Positions 63,104-64,000 of a stretch of DNA of 64,000 nucleotides are shown in pieces. This DNA is from Pithys albifrons albifrons (taxonomy: Eukaryota; Chordata; Aves; Passeriformes; Thamnophilidae): positions 50,101,101-50,165,100 of the forward strand of contig NC_092461.1 in assembly GCF_047495875.1 (NCBI RefSeq), in the 5' to 3' direction. A model generated the notes under the pieces. It saw only the letters and a list, made by a program, of their open reading frames with translations, was not told where the DNA came from and did not search any database. Position 1 is the first letter of the stretch. Every line of letters begins with the position of its first letter. The position numbers were made by a program, and so were the translations under genes.

Positions 63104-63198
63104 TAAATATATATCTGTGTGTGTATATATATACACACACACACACACACACATAGATATGTATATATATAATATATATATATTACATATATATACAA
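63104..63198. repeat. TG/TA/CA compound microsatellite with palindrome
   Basis: Blocks of (TG)n, (TA)n, (CA)n and again (TA)n follow each other. Positions 63117-63140 form a perfect 24-base inverted repeat (GT units, central TATATATA, AC units), able to form a hairpin or cruciform. ORFs over it are artefacts. Confidence 0.93.
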
Positions 63199-64000
63199 AA
63201 TGATTTGAAATGGGAGAGATTTTATTAGCCCATTTTGAATGTAATGTAAATATTTCATATATAACTTAACTATGTAAGTTTAACCATGTTAGTGTAAGTA
63301 ATGAGACACCACCCCCACAGGAGTACCAAGAGAACTTTATAACAAAAAATGGATTTTTTCTTTTGCCCAGACAAGTACCAATTTTTAGGTTGTGACCAAA
63401 ATTTGCAATGTAATAGGCCTGAATTTCTGAGCTGCTGCTGTGCTGTTGCCTATTTCCATCCCAGGATGGAATGCACACAATGTTTTCGTCAGGTCTATGG
63501 TTTGGTTGGTTGTTTTTTTGTTTTGTTCTGAAGGGGGAATATGCTCCCTCATTTCTTATAATCCTGTTGAAATACATCTTTCATGTTCATCTTATGTCCT
63601 CTTCCCCATTCTACTTTGGACAATGGAGAGTTAGTTGCATGCATACATACACACACAAGAGCAGTCTTCTAAAGAGGCTCACTGGAACTACCATTTAGCA
63701 ACGTTCACTGTAAAGTAGACATAATTTATGCCCTCTTCCCACTCTCCAGTCCTTGATAATCAAAGAAATGCAGAAATATAGTACATATCTATTGTACAGA
63801 GGGAAAGAACCTAACTTAGCTCCTTCAAGTAAACTTCATACTGCTCTTCATATGCATGATATATCTCTTTCAGGCAAAACTGTCAGCAAATATTCACAAC
63901 ATCAAGAAAAGCTGGTGTGACTGATGAAATCAACTGCAGCAGCACAGAAAATGCCACGAAGAGTTCCTGATTCTGTATTACATGATATATAGCGTGGGTG

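Larger units (their letters stand above)
56922..64000 (-). other. VPS13B: VPS13B intron, partial (5'-most in window)
   Basis: At least 7,079 bp of intron lie upstream of the first visible exon. I saw no further VPS13B exon here, although a short exon without recognisable protein sequence could be missed. The stretch holds an (AAT)n/(AAC)n microsatellite near 58.4 kb, a nine-G run at 59492-59500, a GC-rich patch at 60.6-60.8 kb, an 18-bp tandem repeat at 61.2 kb and a TG/TA/CA microsatellite at 63.1 kb. The rest is unremarkable AT-rich sequence. Confidence 0.8.

Noticed and set aside
63076..63258. 60-codon minus-strand Ile/Tyr/Val-rich ORF
   Set aside because: Artefact of the TG/TA/CA microsatellite.
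1..64000. CRISPR arrays, operons, tRNA or rRNA genes, intact retrovirus
   Set aside because: Scanned for and not seen; the window is intron-dominated vertebrate DNA.

Overview
The window is AT-rich vertebrate nuclear DNA with intron-exon structure and no bacterial or organellar features. The interspersed repeats are mainly 5'-truncated CR1 LINE 3' ends, and I saw no mammalian-type SINEs. This points to a bird, most likely a neoavian such as a passerine. The species cannot be named from what is visible.

One protein-coding gene is recognisable, and its introns cover the window from end to end. On the minus strand I find eight consecutive internal exons of VPS13B (COH1), a giant bridge-like lipid-transfer protein of the Golgi. 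In transcript order they are 56784-56921, 43973-44380, 32532-32731, 29799-30006, 29265-29449, 13225-13421, 5246-5427 and 3147-3496. Together they give 1,868 bp, about 622 codons. Every junction has AG/GT splice sites, the reading frame stays open across all seven junctions, and the codon phases match throughout. The gene starts beyond the right edge and ends beyond the left edge. The piece covers part of the middle of the roughly 4,000-residue protein: the long rod, before the adaptor-binding and C-terminal domains. One exon (32532-32731) has no start codon long enough to show as an ORF and was found by reading the reverse complement.

The rest is intronic. Layout from left to right: 1-3146, partial intron with an A/C-rich patch; 3147-5427, two exons; 5428-13224, intron with a CR1 fragment at about 11.5 kb; an exon at 13.2-13.4 kb; a probable solo LTR at 13.66-14.01 kb inside a 15.8 kb intron that also carries a CR1 at 16.7 kb; a cluster of three exons at 29.3-32.7 kb, two of them only 349 bp apart; an 11.2 kb intron with a G/T-rich tract; an exon at 44 kb; a 12.4 kb intron with four CR1 pieces, the longest about 1 kb; an exon at 56.8 kb; then a partial intron with an (AAT)n microsatellite, a GC-rich patch next to an 18-bp minisatellite, and a TG/TA/CA microsatellite.

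I found no convincing undescribed system. The items most worth checking are a 126-codon intronic ORF with a membrane-segment-like stretch at 44.9-45.2 kb, the small GC-rich island at 60.6-61.3 kb, the weak 5' splice site of exon 32532-32731, and two stretches that look like conserved non-coding elements.
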